Source: Streptococcus lutetiensis (GTDB taxonomy: Bacteria > Bacillota > Bacilli > Lactobacillales > Streptococcaceae). From it: a DNA stretch of 64,000 nucleotides. A program made the position numbers and the translations under genes. The notes below the pieces were generated by a model. It was not told the DNA's origin and ran no database searches. It saw nothing but the letters and a program-made list of their open reading frames with translations. The stretch spans positions 558,001 to 622,000 of the forward strand of contig NZ_LS483403.1 of assembly GCF_900475675.1 (NCBI RefSeq), read 5' to 3'. This document shows positions 7,990 through 17,214 of the stretch, piece by piece; position 1 is the first letter of the stretch; each line of letters opens with the position of its first letter.

Positions 7990-8109
7990 GTTATGCTACG
8001 TAAGCAAATGGGTCGATAATAGCTATTTGGTGAAGTTAGTAAGTGAACTAGGCAAACCGCCCTAGCGATTGCTGTCTCATTACTAGGTCCTTTAGGACCA
8101 ATAACAAGT
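7990..8109. repeat. Structured tandem repeat, copy 2 (nrdE-nrdF gap)
   Basis: Second copy of the unit, starting GTTATGCTACGTAAGCAA and ending GGTCCTTTAGGACCAAT, next to the nrdE stop. The central blocks are identical to copy 1, while bases inside the first stem differ in a paired way: GCAAT/ATTGC in copy 1 becomes GCAAAT/ATTTGG here. As part of the nrdE-nrdF mRNA (minus strand) it would form consecutive stem-loops. Confidence 0.85.
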
Positions 8110-8115
8110 GTTCAG

Positions 8116-10275
8116 TTAAATCACACAGCTTTCGCATTGGTTTGAAACAACTTCTTCACCGTCATCTGTAAAGGTACGGATGTAATAGATTGATTTGAGT
8201 CCCTTATTAAAAGCATAGTGACGTAAGATAGAAAGGTCACGAGTGGTTTGTTTGCTTTGCGTTTTCCATTCGTAGAGCCCTTCAGGAATATCGCTGCGCA
8301 AGAACAAAGTGAGGGACAATCCTTGATCAACATGCTCAGTAGCTGCAGCGTAAACATCGATAACCTTGCGCATATCCATGTCATAAGCAGACGTGTAATA
8401 AGGAATTGTATCTGTAGACAACCCAGCTGCTGGGTAGTAAATCTTACCGATTTTCTTTTCTTGACGTTCCTCAATGCGTTGTGTAATGGGGTGAAGTGAT
8501 GCTGAGACATCGTTGATGTATGAAATTGAACCGTTTGGAGCAACGGCAAGACGATTTTGATGGTAAAGTCCGTCTGTCATCACAGCATCGCGAAGCTCAG
8601 CCCAATCTTTGCCACTAGGAATAAAGTGCTCAGCGAAGAGTTCTTTGACGCGGTCAGATTTTGGTACAAAATCACCAGTGATGTATTTATCAAAATAACT
8701 ACCATCAGCGTAGCTTGATTTTTCAAAGTTGGCAAAGGTTTGCTTGCGTTCGCGAGCAATCTGATTAGATTCGACTAAAGTCCAGTAATTGAGCAGCATA
8801 AAATAGATATTTGTGAACTCGATAGATTCTGGACTTCCGTAGTGAATGTGGTTTTGGGCAAGATAAGTGTGAAGTCCCATAGCACCAAGTCCGAAAGTAT
8901 GGGCTTGTTCATTGCCATGTTTGATTGTTGGTACTGCTTCGATTGATGATGTGTCTGATACGAAAGTTAAGGCACGTGTCATGGCTTTGATAGAACGACC
9001 GAAATCAGGTGAAGTCATCATATTAACCACATTGGTTGAACCAAGGTTACATGAAATATCTGTTCCCATTTTGACAAATTCTTGGGCGTCGTTGATAATA
9101 CTTGGTTTTTGGACTTGAAGAACTTCAGAACACAGATTTGACATGATGATTTTGCCATCGATTGGATTAGTGCGGTTAGCGGTGTCAATGTTAATCACGT
9201 AGGGATAACCAGACTCTTGTTGGAGTTTTGAAATTTCAGTTTCCAAATCACGCGCTTTAATTTTAGTTTTGACAATGTTGGGATTAGCGACCATTTTGTC
9301 GTACTCTGCTGTAATATCGACGTAACTGTATGGCACACCGTACTCACGCTCGACACTATAGGGACTAAAGAGGTACATGTCTTCATTTTTACGAGCTAAT
9401 TCGTAAAATTTATCAGGGATGGTAATCCCAAGCGAAAGGGTTTTGACGCGTACTTTCTCGTCGGCATTTTCTTTCTTAGTCGATAAAAAGGCCATGATAT
9501 CTGGGTGGAAAACATCGAGATAAACAGCACCTGCACCTTGACGTTGACCAAGTTGATTTGAGTATGAAAAACTATCTTCAAAGAGTTTCATCACTGGAAC
9601 AACACCGGACGCTGCGCCTTCATAGCCTTTGATTGGCGCGCCAGCTTCACGCAAGTTTGACAGGCTGATACCGACCCCACCACCGATACGTGACAATTGC
9701 AGGGCTGAATTGATAGAACGTCCGATAGCATTCATATCATCTGTTACAGAAATCAAGAAACACGATACAAATTCACCGCGTCGACTTCGTCCAGCATTCA
9801 AAAAAGAAGGGGTGGCTGGTTGATAACGTTGATTAATCATCTCAAGTGCTAAATTCTGCGCCAGCTCTTCATTCCCATCAGCAAAATAAAGGGCATTAAA
9901 AAGCACACGATCTTCGATACTTTCAAGATATTGGCTGCCGTCATTAGTTTTTAAAGCATACTGTTGGTAAAACTTGTAAGCTGCCATGAAAGATTTGAAA
10001 CGAAACTTGTGAGTCTGCAAGTCCTTAGACAAGTTTTCAATAAAGTTTGGTGAGTATTTACTGATGAATTCAGCTTCGATGTAATCATTGGCAATTAGAT
10101 AGTCAATTTTTTCAGTGATGCTTTCAAATGTCATGGTGTTTGGAATGACATTTTCAAGAAAGAAAGCTTTGAGAGCTTCTTTATCTTTATTTAACGGGAT
10201 TTGACCGTTTACTGGACGGTTGATTTCATTATTAAGGCGAAAGTAAGAGACTTCGCCAAGATTTTTAAGACTCAT
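8116..10275 (-). CDS. nrdE: Class Ib ribonucleotide reductase, alpha (catalytic) subunit NrdE
   Basis: NrdE reduces ribonucleoside diphosphates to deoxy forms, using the radical from NrdF and electrons from NrdH. At 719 residues it has normal class Ib length. It lacks the N-terminal ATP-cone of class Ia and starts with FRLNNEINR. Motifs include RYQPATPSFLNAGR, the active-site region SNLCSEVLQ, DISCNLGSTNVVNM and the barrel loop LAVAPNGSISYINDVSAS. The C-terminal CESCVI provides the redox cysteine pair that docks with NrdH. The ribosome site is weak (an AGG about 20 bases upstream). nrdH precedes it by 70 bases. Confidence 0.97.
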   Translation of the reverse strand: MSLKNLGEVSYFRLNNEINRPVNGQIPLNKDKEALKAFFLENVIPNTMTFESITEKIDYLIANDYIEAEFISKYSPNFIENLSKDLQTHKFRFKSFMAAYKFYQQYALKTNDGSQYLESIEDRVLFNALYFADGNEELAQNLALEMINQRYQPATPSFLNAGRSRRGEFVSCFLISVTDDMNAIGRSINSALQLSRIGGGVGISLSNLREAGAPIKGYEGAASGVVPVMKLFEDSFSYSNQLGQRQGAGAVYLDVFHPDIMAFLSTKKENADEKVRVKTLSLGITIPDKFYELARKNEDMYLFSPYSVEREYGVPYSYVDITAEYDKMVANPNIVKTKIKARDLETEISKLQQESGYPYVINIDTANRTNPIDGKIIMSNLCSEVLQVQKPSIINDAQEFVKMGTDISCNLGSTNVVNMMTSPDFGRSIKAMTRALTFVSDTSSIEAVPTIKHGNEQAHTFGLGAMGLHTYLAQNHIHYGSPESIEFTNIYFMLLNYWTLVESNQIARERKQTFANFEKSSYADGSYFDKYITGDFVPKSDRVKELFAEHFIPSGKDWAELRDAVMTDGLYHQNRLAVAPNGSISYINDVSASLHPITQRIEERQEKKIGKIYYPAAGLSTDTIPYYTSAYDMDMRKVIDVYAAATEHVDQGLSLTLFLRSDIPEGLYEWKTQSKQTTRDLSILRHYAFNKGLKSIYYIRTFTDDGEEVVSNQCESCVI

Positions 10276-10345
10276 AAATAAAGTAAGTTACCTAGTTCAT
10301 AGATTGAGTAAGGTAATTCCTTTCTAATTCAAGATGGAAGAGTAG

Positions 10346-10573
10346 TTAAATAATTTCTTTTAGTTTATTTGGTTGAAATCCTGAAAAGACAATTTCGCCC
10401 GCTTTGATAACTGGAGCGGCTGTAAAACCAAGACTTTTAACGTAATCAATCATATCTGGACATTCATCCATGTTAATTTCTTGGAAATCAGCGCCAGCTT
10501 TTTCTAAAAGTTTTTTAGTCATTTTGCATTGCATGCAATTATTTTTTGAAAAAAGTGTAATTTTATTAGCCAT
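10346..10573 (-). CDS. nrdH: Glutaredoxin-like NrdH redoxin
   Basis: A small thioredoxin-fold protein of 75 residues that donates electrons to NrdE and is usually itself reduced by thioredoxin reductase. The redox motif CMQC at residues 13-16 follows the first strand KITLFSKNN, and the C-terminal half has FTAAPVI with the cis-proline and GFQPNKL, typical of NrdH. I chose ATG 10573 (MANKITLF), because GGAGG lies at correct spacing before it. The longer in-frame start at 10588 would include the ribosome site in the coding region. It is the first gene of nrdHEF. Confidence 0.93.
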   Translation of the reverse strand: MANKITLFSKNNCMQCKMTKKLLEKAGADFQEINMDECPDMIDYVKSLGFTAAPVIKAGEIVFSGFQPNKLKEII

Positions 10574-10670
10574 TAGGCTTTCCTCCATAAATCGTTATCT
10601 TTTTTTAAATTCAATATTTAATTAGAATAGCCAAAATATACCAAAAAAGCAACCAAAAAGGCTTACAAAA

Positions 10671-10686
10671 ACACCATATGTAGTGT
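10671..10686. promoter_or_regulatory. NrdR box 1
   Basis: The 16-base ACACCATATGTAGTGT matches the palindromic NrdR operator (ACAC, 8 bases, GTGT) known upstream of ribonucleotide reductase operons. It lies about 100 bases before the nrdH start. Confidence 0.82.
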
Positions 10687-10702
10687 TTGATTATTGTAAT
10701 CG

Positions 10703-10718
10703 GTACAAAATGTAGTGA
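10703..10718. promoter_or_regulatory. NrdR box 2
   Basis: GTACAAAATGTAGTGA is a weaker copy of the same operator, 32 bases centre-to-centre from box 1. Paired boxes on the same helical face, about three turns apart, are the usual NrdR arrangement. Confidence 0.72.
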
Positions 10719-10802
10719 TACCAAGGTTTGACAGCTTTTTTATTTTCAAGTAACACATCATGTCAGGAAATCTGACACACATCTGTAAATTAATGCTGGC
10801 AA

Positions 10803-10817
10803 AATTTTCTGAATTTT
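10803..10817. promoter_or_regulatory. CodY-like box upstream of acnA
   Basis: AATTTTCTGAATTTT matches the CodY consensus AATTTTCWGAAAATT in 13 of 15 positions. It sits immediately before a TATAAT (10819-10824), so bound CodY would block the promoter. Confidence 0.65.
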
Positions 10818-10818
10818 G

Positions 10819-10824
10819 TATAAT
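10819..10824 (+). promoter_or_regulatory. -10 element of the acnA-citZ-icd promoter
   Basis: A perfect TATAAT lies 34 bases before the acnA start; no good -35 hexamer is visible at 16-18 bases upstream. The promoter overlaps the CodY-like box. Confidence 0.6.
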
Positions 10825-10858
10825 TAAAAACAATATCATTATAATCGGGGGTCCGTAC

Positions 10859-13522
10859 ATGACAGAGTTCTTATCTAATTTTTTTTTCAAAGAGAATAAC
10901 TCTTCTTACCTTAATCTTGAAGAAGCCGTTTCTCATTATGGAGGAAATATCAAAAGAATCCCTTACACTATTCGTATATTACTTGAAAGTTTACTCAGAA
11001 AGTATGATGGAGTAGATGTTACAAAAAGTCACATTGAAAATTTAGCAACTTACAATCCTAAAAACATCCAAGGCGAAGTGCCATTCAAACCGAGTCGTGT
11101 TATCCTACAAGATTTCACTGGTGTACCAGTTGTTGTCGACCTTGCATCAATGCGTGATGCCATCGTTTCAAATGGTGGTGATGCAGATTTAATCAACCCT
11201 GAAATTCCAGTTGATTTGGTTATTGACCACAGTGTCCAAGTTGATTTCTTTGGCTGTGATACAGCTTTAGAAGATAACATTAATATGGAATTTAAACGTA
11301 ACAATGAGCGCTATGAATTTTTGAAATGGGCTGAAAAATCATTCGATAATTACCGTGCTGTTCCACCAGCAACAGGGATTATCCACCAAGTTAATATAGA
11401 GTATTTGAGTGATGTTATCATTGAAAAAGATGGCATGCTTTACCCTGATTCAATGTTTGGTACTGATAGTCACGCAACAATGATCAATGGTATCGGTGTG
11501 CTTGGCTGGGGTGTCGGAGGTATCGAAGCAGAAGCAGCTATGCTTGGTGAAGCTTCATTCTTCCCAATTCCAGAAGTTATCGGTGTACGTTTGACAGGTA
11601 AATTACCTAAGATTGCGACTGCAACTGACTTGGCACTTAAAGTGACACAAGTCCTTCGTCAAGAAAAAGTTGTCGGCAAATTTGTTGAGTATTTCGGTGA
11701 TGGTCTTTCAAATCTTAGCCTTGCCGAGCGTGCAACTATCGCTAATATGGCTCCTGAATACGGGGCAACATGTGGTTATTTCCCAATCGATGATGAAACG
11801 CTTAACTACATGCGTTTGACAAACCGTGATGAAGACCATATCGCATTGACAAAAGAATACGCTAAACGTAACAGTCTTTTCTATGATCCAGAGCATCAAG
11901 CTGAATACACTAAAGTTGTTGAGATTGATTTGTCTAGCATCTCACCAAGTATCTCTGGACCAAAACGTCCACAAGATTTGATTGATTTGACACAAGCCAA
12001 ACAAACTTTCCAAGAAAGCTTGACACGCAAAGCAGGTGTTCAAGGATTTGGTTTGACGGCAGATGAGATTAATAAAACAGCGACTGTTCACCTTGAGGAC
12101 CAAGATGTAGAAATCAAGACTGGGCATGTGGCAATTGCAGCTATCACATCATGTACGAATACTTCAAATCCTTACGTGCTCATATCAGCCGGTTTGCTTG
12201 CCAAGAATGCTGTTGAACGTGGTTTACACGTGGCTCCAACAGTCAAAACATCACTTGCCCCTGGTTCAAAAGTGGTGACAGGTTACCTTCGTAACTCTGG
12301 TTTGCAAACTTACCTGGATACACTTGGCTTTAACATTGTTGGTTTTGGTTGTACAACATGTATCGGTAACTCAGGTAGCCTTCGCCCAGAAGTCGCTGAG
12401 GCAATTACGGATACCGATTTGTTAGCGTCAGCTGTTTTGTCAGGTAACCGTAACTTTGAAGGACGTGTTAATCCGCTTGTCAAAGCAAACTTTCTTGCTA
12501 GCCCACCTCTTGTTGTGGCTTATGCACTCGCTGGAAATACTAACATTGACTTGACAACAGAACCACTTGGTTTTGACCAAAACAATGAGCCAGCCTACCT
12601 TAAAGACATCATGCCAACAAACGATGAAGTAGCAAAATACGTTGACCAATTTGTCACACGTGAATTGTTCGAGCACGAGTATGAGCATGTTTTCACTGAC
12701 AGTGAAAAGTGGAACCAAATTCCAACAGAAGAAAGTAAAATCTATCATTGGAATGAAGCCTCAACATACATCCAAAACCCACCATACTTTGATAACTTGG
12801 GTGATGATTTGGCAATCAAGCCACTTAAAAACCTTAAACCATTGGCTAAATTTGGTGATAGTGTCACAACTGACCACATCTCACCAGCAGGGAACATCGC
12901 TAAAAACAGTCCAGCTGCTAAATATTTGACAGAACATGGTGTTGATTACCTTGATTTCAACTCATATGGTAGCCGCCGTGGTAACCACGAAGTCATGATG
13001 CGCGGAACATTTGCCAACATTCGTATTCAAAACCAATTAGCTGACGGTAAAATTGGTGGTTATACAAAATACAATGGCGAATTGATGCCAATTTACGATG
13101 CAGCCATGCATTATAAAGAAGATAAGGTTGATACTTTGGTCATTGCTGGTAAAGACTATGGTATGGGGTCAAGTCGTGACTGGGCAGCAAAAGGTTCAAA
13201 CCTTCTTGGAGTTAAAGCTGTTCTTGCTGAGAGCTTTGAACGTATTCACCGTTCAAATCTTGTCATGATGGGGGTTTTACCATTGCAATTCTTAGAAGGT
13301 GATACAGCTGAAAGCCTTGGATTAACAGGTTACGAAACATACGATATTAACCTTTCAGAAAATCCTGGTATTCACGATATTGTAGATGTGATTGTACGTG
13401 ATGATTCAGGTGAAAAACACTTTAAAGCCATGGTCCGTTTTGATGCAGATGCTGACATCCGATACTACAAAAACGGCGGAATTCTACCAATGGTTGTTAG
13501 AAAGAAATTAGGGGGTGCTTAA
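10859..13522 (+). CDS. acnA: Aconitate hydratase
   Basis: Aconitase isomerises citrate to isocitrate with a 4Fe-4S cluster. The 887 residues match the AcnA/IRP1 type. Cluster cysteines are seen in [10 protein letters not shown] and in [32 protein letters not shown] and the C-terminal swivel-domain [12 protein letters not shown] are family signatures. I chose ATG 10859 (MTEFLSN), behind GGGGG; an in-frame upstream ATG at 10760 lies before the promoter and would give an extra 33 residues unlike the family. With citZ and icd it forms a three-gene path from oxaloacetate to 2-oxoglutarate for glutamate synthesis. Confidence 0.97.
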   Translation: MTEFLSNFFFKENNSSYLNLEEAVSHYGGNIKRIPYTIRILLESLLRKYDGVDVTKSHIENLATYNPKNIQGEVPFKPSRVILQDFTGVPVVVDLASMRDAIVSNGGDADLINPEIPVDLVIDHSVQVDFFGCDTALEDNINMEFKRNNERYEFLKWAEKSFDNYRAVPPATGIIHQVNIEYLSDVIIEKDGMLYPDSMFGTDSHATMINGIGVLGWGVGGIEAEAAMLGEASFFPIPEVIGVRLTGKLPKIATATDLALKVTQVLRQEKVVGKFVEYFGDGLSNLSLAERATIANMAPEYGATCGYFPIDDETLNYMRLTNRDEDHIALTKEYAKRNSLFYDPEHQAEYTKVVEIDLSSISPSISGPKRPQDLIDLTQAKQTFQESLTRKAGVQGFGLTADEINKTATVHLEDQDVEIKTGHVAIAAITSCTNTSNPYVLISAGLLAKNAVERGLHVAPTVKTSLAPGSKVVTGYLRNSGLQTYLDTLGFNIVGFGCTTCIGNSGSLRPEVAEAITDTDLLASAVLSGNRNFEGRVNPLVKANFLASPPLVVAYALAGNTNIDLTTEPLGFDQNNEPAYLKDIMPTNDEVAKYVDQFVTRELFEHEYEHVFTDSEKWNQIPTEESKIYHWNEASTYIQNPPYFDNLGDDLAIKPLKNLKPLAKFGDSVTTDHISPAGNIAKNSPAAKYLTEHGVDYLDFNSYGSRRGNHEVMMRGTFANIRIQNQLADGKIGGYTKYNGELMPIYDAAMHYKEDKVDTLVIAGKDYGMGSSRDWAAKGSNLLGVKAVLAESFERIHRSNLVMMGVLPLQFLEGDTAESLGLTGYETYDINLSENPGIHDIVDVIVRDDSGEKHFKAMVRFDADADIRYYKNGGILPMVVRKKLGGA

Positions 13523-13525
13523 TAT

Positions 13526-14644
13526 ATGACAGGATCAAGTGGATTAAAAGATTTAATCGCCTGTAATACCCGTATTAGTTCGATTATTAATGATAATTTA
13601 TCTTATGCAGGTTATAACATTTCAGAATTAATGGACAATGATGCTAGTTTTGAAGAAGTGATTTATCTTCTTTGGAACCTTCATTCGCCAAATAAAACAG
13701 AACTTGATGATTTTGTAAAGTTACTTCGTTATAACTATGAAATCAGTGATGCTGTTGTGCAATGCATTATGATTCAATCACGTAATCACTTGCATCCAAT
13801 GAGTGTTCTTCGTTCAACAGTTAGTTTGCTAGGTGTTTACAATGTTAATGCAGAAGATAACTCAGAAGAAGCAACTTACGAACAATCCATTCAATTAATG
13901 GCTAAAATGCCAACAATTATTGCAACCTTTGCACGTTTGCGTGAAGGAAAAACTCCTGTGGCACCACGTAAAGATTTGTGTTTTGCAGCCAATTTCCTTT
14001 ATATGTTAAATGGTGAAGAACCAACTGATTTGCAAGTTAAAGCTCTTAATCGTGCTTTGGTACTACATGCTGACCACGAATTAAATGCCTCAACATTTGC
14101 TGCACGTGTTTGTGCCTCAACACTGGCAGACATTTATTCTTGTGTGACAACGGCTATTGGTACTCTTAAAGGTCCTCTTCACGGTGGTGCTAATGAACGT
14201 GTTTTTGACATGTTAACTGAAATCCGTGAAATGAGTGATACAAAAGCTTACCTTAAAGAAAAACTTGATTCACAAGAAAAAATCATGGGGTTTGGTCACC
14301 GTGTTTATAAGACACAAGACCCTCGTGAAAAATACCTTCGTGAAATGGCGAAAGCTTTGACAGAAGGAACTGAAAACGAAATTTGGTTTAACTTGTCTTG
14401 TGAAATTGAACAATGCATGAAACACACCAAAGGTTTGATTCCAAACGTCGATTTTTATTCAGCGACGGTTTATCATGTGCTTGGTATTGATAGTTCAATC
14501 TTTACCTTGATTTTTGCAATGAGTCGTGTGGCTGGTTGGATTGCTCATATCCAAGAACAACAAAAACACAATAAATTGATTCGTCCACGTTCACGCTACA
14601 AAGGTGAACTTGGTTTGAAATATGTTCCACTTGAAGATCGTTAA
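13526..14644 (+). CDS. citZ: Citrate synthase
   Basis: Condenses acetyl-CoA with oxaloacetate. At 372 residues it is the short, Gram-positive type II-like citrate synthase. Active-site regions are [11 protein letters not shown] (His), GPLHGGANE (His) and the [13 protein letters not shown] motif, with the catalytic Asp region [16 protein letters not shown] near the C-terminus. It starts 3 bases after the acnA stop behind GGGGG, so translation is probably coupled. It lacks any sign of being a methylcitrate synthase beyond general similarity; the aconitase and isocitrate dehydrogenase neighbours fix the assignment. Confidence 0.96.
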   Translation: MTGSSGLKDLIACNTRISSIINDNLSYAGYNISELMDNDASFEEVIYLLWNLHSPNKTELDDFVKLLRYNYEISDAVVQCIMIQSRNHLHPMSVLRSTVSLLGVYNVNAEDNSEEATYEQSIQLMAKMPTIIATFARLREGKTPVAPRKDLCFAANFLYMLNGEEPTDLQVKALNRALVLHADHELNASTFAARVCASTLADIYSCVTTAIGTLKGPLHGGANERVFDMLTEIREMSDTKAYLKEKLDSQEKIMGFGHRVYKTQDPREKYLREMAKALTEGTENEIWFNLSCEIEQCMKHTKGLIPNVDFYSATVYHVLGIDSSIFTLIFAMSRVAGWIAHIQEQQKHNKLIRPRSRYKGELGLKYVPLEDR

Positions 14645-14673
14645 GAAAGATTACGAAAGGAAAAAAGGAAATT

Positions 14674-15849
14674 ATGGCAGATAAAATCACTTTAGAAAAT
14701 GGCCAATTGGTCGTTTCTAATCATCCAATTATTCCTTTTATTGAAGGGGATGGCGTTGGACGTGACATTTGGAAAAATGCGCGTGCTGTCTTTGATGCCG
14801 CTGTTGAAAAAGCTTATCAAGGTCAGAAAAAAGTTGAATGGCATGAGCTTTTAGCTGGTAAAAAATCGCACGAAGCGACTGGCGAATGGTTGCCAGCCGA
14901 AACACTTGATACCATCAAAGAAGATTTGATTGCTATCAAAGGACCACTTGAAACTCCAGTTGGTGGTGGGATTCGTTCGCTAAATGTTACACTTCGCCAA
15001 GAATTGGATTTGTATGCTTGTGTTCGCCCAGTTCGCTATTTCAAAGGAATTGAAAGCCCGCTTAAAGAACCAGAAAAAACAAGTATTACGATTTTCCGTG
15101 AAAATACAGAAGATATTTATGCAGGAATTGAGTGGGAAGCTGGCACAGCAGAAGTGAAAAAAGTCATTGAGTTTTTGCAAAATGAAATGTCTGTCAACAA
15201 GATTCGTTTTCCTGAGTCAAGTAGTATTGGTATTAAGCCAATTTCAAAAGAAGGTAGTGAACGACTTATTCGTTCAGTTATTGAATACGCCCTTGTTAAT
15301 CAGCTAACAAATGTAACTATTGTTCATAAAGGAAATATCCAAAAATTCACTGAAGGTGGTTTCCGCAAATGGGGTTACGAACTTGCAGAACGTGAATACG
15401 CTAATGAATTAGCAAGTGGAAAATTGGTTATGAATGACATTATTGCCGATAACTTCTTGCAACAAATTCTGCTAAATCCTGAAAAATTTGATGTCGTAGC
15501 TTTGACAAACCTTAATGGTGACTATGCGAGCGATGCTCTTGCTGCTCAAGTTGGTGGAATTGGTATCTCACCAGGTGCTAATATCAACTACGTAACTGGA
15601 CATGCAATCTTTGAAGCAACTCACGGAACAGCTCCTGATATTGCTGGAAAAGACATTGCTAATCCATGCTCTGTTCTTTTATCAGGTTGTATGCTATTTG
15701 ACTATATCGGATGGACAGAAGTTGCAAATTTGATTTCTCAAGCCATTGAAACAACCTTTGCTAAAGGTCAATTCACAGCAGATTTAGCACAAGGAAAAGC
15801 TGCTTGCTCAACAAGTGAATTTGCAACTAAACTCATTAAAAATATGTAA
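14674..15849 (+). CDS. icd: Isocitrate dehydrogenase, NAD-type cofactor signature
   Basis: Oxidative decarboxylation of isocitrate to 2-oxoglutarate; last gene of the acnA-citZ-icd operon. Substrate-binding residues are seen in [22 protein letters not shown] and [13 protein letters not shown]. The cofactor loop reads [15 protein letters not shown]. In the E. coli NADP enzyme the equivalent loop has Lys344, Tyr345 and Val351; here these are Asp, Ile and Ala, the set known to give NAD preference. So the product is probably NAD-dependent although related to NADP enzymes. AAAGGA lies before the ATG. A hairpin terminator follows. Confidence 0.94.
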   Translation: MADKITLENGQLVVSNHPIIPFIEGDGVGRDIWKNARAVFDAAVEKAYQGQKKVEWHELLAGKKSHEATGEWLPAETLDTIKEDLIAIKGPLETPVGGGIRSLNVTLRQELDLYACVRPVRYFKGIESPLKEPEKTSITIFRENTEDIYAGIEWEAGTAEVKKVIEFLQNEMSVNKIRFPESSSIGIKPISKEGSERLIRSVIEYALVNQLTNVTIVHKGNIQKFTEGGFRKWGYELAEREYANELASGKLVMNDIIADNFLQQILLNPEKFDVVALTNLNGDYASDALAAQVGGIGISPGANINYVTGHAIFEATHGTAPDIAGKDIANPCSVLLSGCMLFDYIGWTEVANLISQAIETTFAKGQFTADLAQGKAACSTSEFATKLIKNM

Positions 15850-15858
15850 AAGATCGCC

Positions 15859-15885
15859 TAGAACAAGTCTTGTTCTAAGTTTTTT
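15859..15885 (+). terminator. Terminator of the acnA-citZ-icd operon
   Basis: TAGAACAAG (15859-15867) and CTTGTTCTA (15869-15877) are complementary. The hairpin needs a small loop within AAGTCTT, and a T run follows. Confidence 0.8.
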
Positions 15886-15926
15886 GCTATAATGAGAATA
15901 GTTTGAAAGTTAGAGGTTGATGTTTT

Positions 15927-16727
15927 ATGGGCTATTCTATAACGGATATTATTTTCCTATTTTTTATTTATTCATTTATCGGTTGGCTATGGGAGACTAT
16001 TTATTGCTCCATCCATGACAAAAAGTTTGCCTATCGTGGCTTCTTAGCTGGACCTTATTGTCCAGTTTATGGCTTTGCGGTGACGACGGTTTTAATTGGC
16101 ATAAAACCATTTCAAGATAATCTTTTAGGGCTCTTTATCGGTGGAATGGTTATTGCGACCGTTTTTGAATTCCTTGCTGGTTGGTTTTTGGAGCATTTCT
16201 TTCATATGAAACTTTGGGATTACAGCGATTTATTTGGTAATGTTAAAGGCTGGATTGCTCCTGAAATTTCACTTTTTTGGGGAGTTAGTATTTTGATACT
16301 TATTAAATTTGTCCAGCCGACGGTCATGGCTATTATCAATCATTTGAATGGCTGGATTGCCCTAGCGATTGTTTCTATTATGGCGGCGGATTTGATTTGG
16401 ACAGTTATGGATACTGTGAAATTCCAACAAGCAGCTGCAACGGTTGAAAAATATGTTCGCTCGGAACAGGAAAGATTGCTTCGATCTGTTAAAACAGAAT
16501 TTGACGACTGGACTAAACAAAGAGAAGCTTTCAGTAAACGTTTGGAGAAATTTAGACTTCAGATAAATGAGAATTTAAAAGTTAAGGGTGTTCAGCTATT
16601 TCGTTTCAACCAACGTCGTATGTTGCGGAACTATAAAAATCTTAGCTTGACAACAGCACCATTCTTTAATGAAATTCGTAAACAAACAGCAGTCCTAAAA
16701 AAGAAAAAAGCTGAAAAGAAAGATTAA
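15927..16727 (+). CDS. Putative ABC-transporter type IV / CmpB-like membrane protein
   Basis: A membrane protein of 266 residues with about five hydrophobic segments in the first 155 residues and a charged, probably coiled-coil tail (about 165-266) ending in a lysine-rich KKKKAEKKD. The N-terminal YSFIGWLWETIYCSI and FLAGPYCPVYGF resemble the family called 'putative ABC-transporter type IV', common in Firmicutes. Transport has not been shown for this family as far as I know, so substrate and partner are unknown. A TATAAT (15888-15893) lies 33 bases upstream, indicating its own promoter. Neighbours give no functional hint. Confidence 0.65.
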   Translation: MGYSITDIIFLFFIYSFIGWLWETIYCSIHDKKFAYRGFLAGPYCPVYGFAVTTVLIGIKPFQDNLLGLFIGGMVIATVFEFLAGWFLEHFFHMKLWDYSDLFGNVKGWIAPEISLFWGVSILILIKFVQPTVMAIINHLNGWIALAIVSIMAADLIWTVMDTVKFQQAAATVEKYVRSEQERLLRSVKTEFDDWTKQREAFSKRLEKFRLQINENLKVKGVQLFRFNQRRMLRNYKNLSLTTAPFFNEIRKQTAVLKKKKAEKKD

Positions 16728-16854
16728 TCAATAAATAGAAGCGAGTTCAACTTGTTTCTATTTGTTTTTGAAAAAAATAGGTAATTTTACAGCCTGAAAG
16801 TGCCGTTTTTCCTTAATTTTTCAAAAAATAAGGTGCATACGAGGTGTGTAACTA

Positions 16855-16883
16855 TTGAAATAAAAAAGGGTTTATGCTATAAT
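16855..16883 (+). promoter_or_regulatory. Promoter of ptsH-ptsI
   Basis: TTGAAA (16855-16860), a 17-base spacer and TATAAT (16878-16883). The untranslated leader is about 55 bases and ends in AAAGGAG. Confidence 0.85.
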
Positions 16884-16946
16884 CATAGCTTGTAAGGGTT
16901 ATCATAAGGTAATCCGAAAAAACACAAATAAAAGGAGAACCATAAT

Positions 16947-17210
16947 ATGGCTTCAAAAGATTTTCACATTGTTGCAGAAACAGGTATTCACGCACGTCCA
17001 GCTACTTTGCTTGTTCAAACAGCTAGCAAATTCGCTTCAGACATCACTCTTGACTACAAAGGTAAAGCAGTAAACCTTAAATCAATCATGGGTGTTATGA
17101 GTCTTGGTGTTGGTCAAGGTGCTGACGTAACTATCTCTGCTGAAGGTCCTGACGCTGATGACGCACTTGCAGCAATCGAAGAAACAATGACAAAAGAAGG
17201 ATTGGCTTAA
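16947..17210 (+). CDS. ptsH: Phosphocarrier protein HPr
   Basis: HPr passes phosphate from enzyme I to sugar-specific EIIA proteins at the inner face of the membrane. At 87 residues it has the catalytic His15 in TGIHARPA. It also has the regulatory Ser46 in [12 protein letters not shown], the HPr-kinase target that links sugar supply to CcpA repression in Firmicutes. AAAGGAG precedes the ATG. The codons are strongly biased to a few highly used forms, consistent with high expression. It ends 4 bases before ptsI. Confidence 0.98.
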   Translation: MASKDFHIVAETGIHARPATLLVQTASKFASDITLDYKGKAVNLKSIMGVMSLGVGQGADVTISAEGPDADDALAAIEETMTKEGLA

Positions 17211-17214
17211 GAAA

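Noticed and set aside
7863..8109. CRISPR-like array or direct repeats of a phage attachment site
   Set aside because: Only two long copies with structured interiors and no short-repeat/spacer pattern, no cas or integrase gene nearby.
10760..10858. Upstream in-frame extension of aconitase
   Set aside because: It lies before the -10 box and CodY-like site and adds 33 residues unlike the family; ATG 10859 has a ribosome site.
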